Made by a program: the position numbers and the translations under genes
In this document: one piece after another, positions 7,193 to 9,758 of the stretch
How the letters are laid out: every line of letters starts with the position of its first letter
How positions within the stretch are numbered: the first letter of the stretch is position 1
The notes under the pieces: generated by a model
What the model was told of the DNA's origin: nothing
The model's input: only the letters and a program-made list of their open reading frames with translations
The model's database searches: none
Assembly: GCA_012036375.1 (NCBI GenBank)
Contig: JAAUOI010000089.1
Span: 1-9,758, forward strand
Direction: 5' to 3'
Source: Allobrachymonas sp.
GTDB lineage: Bacteria > Pseudomonadota > Gammaproteobacteria > Burkholderiales > Burkholderiaceae_C
Length of the DNA stretch: 9,758 bases

Positions 7193-7785
7193 ATGAGCAC
7201 GCGCTACCCATTCCCCGATCTCAATACTCTGCCCAACGACATCAAAGCCCGCATCACCGAAGTACAGGAAAAAGCGGGCTTCATCCCCAACGTGTTTTTA
7301 GCCTTTGCCCGTCGCCCAGCGGAATGGCGAGCGTTCTTTGCGTATCACGATGCGCTCATGACCCCCGAGACGGTGGGGCGCGAGTCGGGGCTCACAAAAG
7401 GCGACCGAGAAATGATCGTGACCGCCACCAGCGCGGCGAACAATTGCCTCTATTGCGTCGTCGCGCATGGCGCAATTTTGCGGATTTATGAAAAAAAGCC
7501 GCTTGTGGCCGATCAAGTGGCAGTGAATTATTTGAAGGCAGAGATCACGCCGCATCAAAAAGCCATGCTGGATTTTGCGATGAAGATCTGTGCACGATCC
7601 GATCAGATTAACGATGCAGATTTCGCTGCGCTTCATGCACAGGGCTTCACGGATGAAGATGCTTGGATATTGCGGCGATTACGGGCGTTTTTGGGCTGTC
7701 CAACCGCATGGCATCGTTTAGCGGGATGATGCCCAATCCTGAGTTTTATTTGATGGGGCGTATGCCCAAAGCGCCGAAGGCTTGA
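7193..7785 (+). CDS. Peroxidase-related enzyme (AhpD-like CXXC protein), frame broken once
   Basis: AhpD-like/carboxymuconolactone-decarboxylase superfamily protein of the uncharacterised peroxidase-related type. The active-site block is NNCLYCVVAHGA, giving C85-x2-C88-x3-H92, with upstream E73 in GDREMIV. The Cys pair and His are the redox and proton-relay residues of AhpD, so thiol peroxidase or disulfide chemistry in the cytosol is plausible. The family's characteristic start PFPDLNTLPNDIKARI and AGFIPNVFLAFARRP are intact. The frame slips at GG 7665-7666. One added G gives DEDAWDIAAITGVFGLSNRM, then ends MMPNPEFYLMGRMPKAPKA with TGA 7783-7785, 197 residues, the usual length. It diverges from the decarboxylase over 44 bp, which may reflect shared control. 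Confidence 0.88.
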
Positions 7786-7807
7786 TCGCTGAATTGGCGT
7801 GCTGCGG

Positions 7808-7823
7808 CTGAGCGAAAGCTCAG
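7808..7823 (+). other. Perfect GNRA-loop hairpin between peroxidase gene and mutL
   Basis: CTGAGC-GAAA-GCTCAG is a six-base perfect stem closed by a GAAA tetraloop, sitting 22 bases after the peroxidase stop. There is no T tract behind it, so it is not a canonical intrinsic terminator. It could stabilise the upstream mRNA's 3' end or be a weak pause site. The 7786-7858 gap otherwise holds only the candidate -10 before mutL. Confidence 0.45.
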
Positions 7824-7846
7824 AGTCCAACATGACTGCTCTGCCC

Positions 7847-7852
7847 TAGAAT
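7847..7852 (+). promoter_or_regulatory. Candidate -10 box of mutL (leaderless?)
   Basis: TAGAAT matches TATAAT at five of six bases and ends six bases before the GTG start at 7859. That placement would start the mRNA at or next to the start codon. No convincing -35 or Shine-Dalgarno site is visible. Confidence 0.3.
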
Positions 7853-7858
7853 CCTCGT

Positions 7859-9729
7859 GTGAACACACCGTATTCTGAGTCTCTCCAACCCATCATCCGC
7901 GAACTCCCCGACGAGCTGATCAGCCAGATTGCGGCGGGCGAGGTGGTGGAGCGGCCTGCATCGGTGGTACGCGAGTTGGTCGATAACGCGCTCGATGCGG
8001 GCGCGGCGCAGATCACGGTGCGGCTCATGGGCGGTGGCGTGCGCGCGATCATTGTGGAAGATGACGGCTGCGGGATTTCGCGCGAGCAGCTGCCGATGGC
8101 GTTTAAGCGCCACGCCACCTCCAAAATCACCAGCCTGATTGATTTGGAATCGGTCGGCACCATGGGCTTTCGCGGCGAAGCGCTGGCGGCGATCAATTCG
8201 GTGGCCGATTGCGTGATTTTGTCGCGCGTGAACGATGCCTCTGCTTCTCAAAGCAATGCGTGGCAACTCGACGGTCGCTCGGGCGAGTTGAGCGCTGCGG
8301 CGCGTGCTCCGGGCACGACGATTGAAGTCAAGGAATTGTTTTTCTCCACGCCCGCGCGGCGTAAATTTTTAAAAAGCGATGCCACTGAGCTGTCGCACTG
8401 CTTGGAGGCCATTCGCCGCCATGCGCTGGCGCGGCCCGATGTGGGCTTTGCGCTGTGGCATGAGGGCAAGCTAATCGAGCAGTGGCGAACGGCCTCGCAT
8501 GCGCAGCGGGTGCAAGATGTGTTGGGAGAAGATTTCATCGCACAAGCATTGGAAATTGAGCACCTTGAGGGCGCAGTGAAAGTCACAGGTTTTGCGGGCT
8601 TGCCGGATGCGGCGCGTTCACGTGCAGACCAGCAATACGCCTATGTGAATGGCCGTTATGTGCGCGAAAAAACATTGCGCATGCGGCTCGCTCCAGCTAC
8701 GAAGATGTGCTGCATGGCGGGCGGCAGCCGGTGTATGTGCTGTCCGTGCAGATTGATCCGAGCAGGGTGGACGTGAATGTGCATCCTACGAAAATTGAGG
8801 TGCGCTTTCGCGATGGACGCGAGGTGCATCAGGCCGTGCGGCACGCGATCTCGCAGGCGTTGGCCAAGCCGAGAAGCTCCAGCGCAAGCGCAGCAATTGA
8901 AGCCCTCGCAGTATCTACGCCACAAGCGGCCTACGAGCCTTTCAACAATCAAAATTTTAAGCCAAATGAGTCATTTGCCGGCATTAAATATGCGCAGAGT
9001 GCTATCAATTTTGCAGCAAATGAAGTGCGCGATATTGAGATGCTGTGGGGGCAGCCGAAGCTCTCCAGCACCCCAAGCCTGCCCTCAGATGCGCAAATAA
9101 CGTCCGTCGTCACAGCGCAGACCATCAGCGCTCCCAATCAAACCGTCTGGCCGCTGGGCAGAGCCATTGCCCAGCTTCACGGCGTCTACATCCTTGCGGA
9201 AAACGCGCAGGGCTTGATCGTGATCGACATGCATGCCGCGCATGAGCGCATCGTGTATGAGCGCCTGAAGCTGCAAATCGATCAAGCTCAAATCGCCAGC
9301 CAGCCGCTCTTGATTCCCCTGACCTTTGCCGCTACTCCCAGCGAAGTGGCTACGGCGCAAACGCACGAAGGCACGCTCTTAAAACTTGGTTTGGACATCA
9401 GCGCCTTCAGCGCCAAAACTTTAGCCATTCGCAGTGTGCCTTCGTCGCTTGCGCAAGGCAACGCTACCGAGCTGGCTCGCTCTGTGCTCGCCGAACTGGC
9501 GCAACACGATGCCAGCACCGTGATCGAACGCGCCCAGCATGAGATTTTGGCCACCATGGCCTGCCACGGCGCAGTGCGCGCCAACCGCGCTTTAACGCTG
9601 GAAGAGATGAACGCGCTCTTGCGCCAAATGGAAAACACCGAGCGCTCTGACCAATGCAACCACGGCCGCCCCACCTGGCGGCAGATCAGCATCAAAGAGC
9701 TGGATGCGCTGTTTTTGCGCGGGCGCTGA
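7859..9729 (+). CDS. mutL: DNA mismatch repair protein MutL, endonuclease type, frame broken once
   Basis: MutL couples mismatch recognition by MutS to strand incision. The N-terminal GHKL ATPase shows LISQIAAGEVVERPASVV, RELVDNALDAGA (catalytic E39, magnesium N43), EDDGCGI (67-73) and GFRGEAL (103-109). The transducer region includes the YVNGRYVR and VDVNVHPTKIEVRF blocks. The C-terminal domain has the nicking-nuclease motif D-M-H-A-x2-E-x4-E (DMHAAHERIVYE), ACHGAVRA, QCNHGRP and terminal FLRGR. It therefore resembles MutL of bacteria without MutH, unlike the E. coli protein. GTG 7859 is the only upstream start, since TAG 7847-7849 is in frame. One missing G near 8677 breaks the frame; adding it gives TLAHAARSSYEDVLHGG and 623 residues. 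The linker holds a repeat-like element (8953-9014). In Burkholderiales miaA often follows, but it is not visible here. Confidence 0.93.
8953..9014. repeat. Short dispersed repeat-like element, copy 2 (inside mutL linker)
   Basis: Contains the same 17 bases (8987-9003) as the intergenic copy at 1639-1655, followed by CTATCAATTTT, and preceded by a TTTT-AAGC anchor at the same distance as in copy 1. It is read in frame within MutL as roughly NFKPNESFAGIKYAQSAINF, part of the poorly conserved linker between ATPase and endonuclease domains. A chance match of 17 bases within a window of this size is improbable (order of 0.01 or less by simple base counting). Confidence 0.45.
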
Positions 9730-9758
9730 ACTTCAATCTGAGGCTCAAACGGCCAAGC

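Noticed and set aside
7820..8266. Minus-strand frames over the mutL 5' end
   Set aside because: Antisense to the conserved GHKL ATPase motifs of MutL; composition is Arg/His-rich shadow type.
1..9758. CRISPR array, tRNA/rRNA genes, insertion sequence, prophage or defence island
   Set aside because: No regularly spaced repeats, no cloverleaf or rRNA signatures, and no transposase, integrase or nuclease-helicase defence genes in any frame; gene content is ordinary chromosomal.
9730..9758. Start of the next gene (miaA would be usual)
   Set aside because: Only 29 bases remain after mutL and no start or recognisable coding is visible.

Overview
This is an ordinary-looking stretch of a betaproteobacterial chromosome, most likely order Burkholderiales and probably a Comamonadaceae-type organism. 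The evidence is moderate GC content, the MutL type (endonuclease-type C-terminus ending in FLRGR), the gamma-glutamyltransferase and carboxymuconolactone-decarboxylase subtypes, and a short dispersed repeat that resembles those scattered through Comamonadaceae genomes. The taxonomic call is inference from remembered family sequences. I see no tRNA, rRNA, CRISPR array, transposase, phage or defence gene.

Layout. Positions 1-3237 (+) hold a gamma-glutamyltransferase-family hydrolase missing only its first few codons, a 10-TM EamA/DMT permease and a small SAM-dependent methyltransferase. Positions 3250-4233 (+) hold an intact NADPH:quinone reductase (qorA type). Its 3' end overlaps, tail to tail, a minus-strand block running from 7148 down to 4189: a PcaC-like carboxymuconolactone decarboxylase, a secreted thermonuclease-type nuclease, a COG2908 metallophosphoesterase of the PlcP type and a GT4 glycosyltransferase. 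Back to back with that block, from 7193 (+), is a CXXC peroxidase-related (AhpD-like) enzyme, followed by mutL (7859-9729).

How the genes work together. The clearest functional pair is metallophosphoesterase plus glycosyltransferase. This resembles the lipid-remodelling pair in which PlcP strips the head group from phospholipids to give diacylglycerol and a neighbouring glycosyltransferase turns that into glycolipid during phosphate shortage. The decarboxylase and the peroxidase-related enzyme, both of the AhpD/CMD fold superfamily, diverge from a 44-bp gap. MutL carries the complete endonuclease motif set expected of a species without MutH.

The dominant oddity is that seven of the ten genes have a broken reading frame, eight lesions in under 10 kb. 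They are mostly one-base gains or losses in short homopolymers, and both sides of every break keep family-like sequence. Consensus sequence errors are the best explanation, although a real degrading locus cannot be excluded without reads. Disrupted genes are therefore given below as single features spanning the break. A second point of interest is a 17-bp exact repeat, inside a longer similar segment, shared by the ggt-permease intergenic gap and the MutL interdomain linker.
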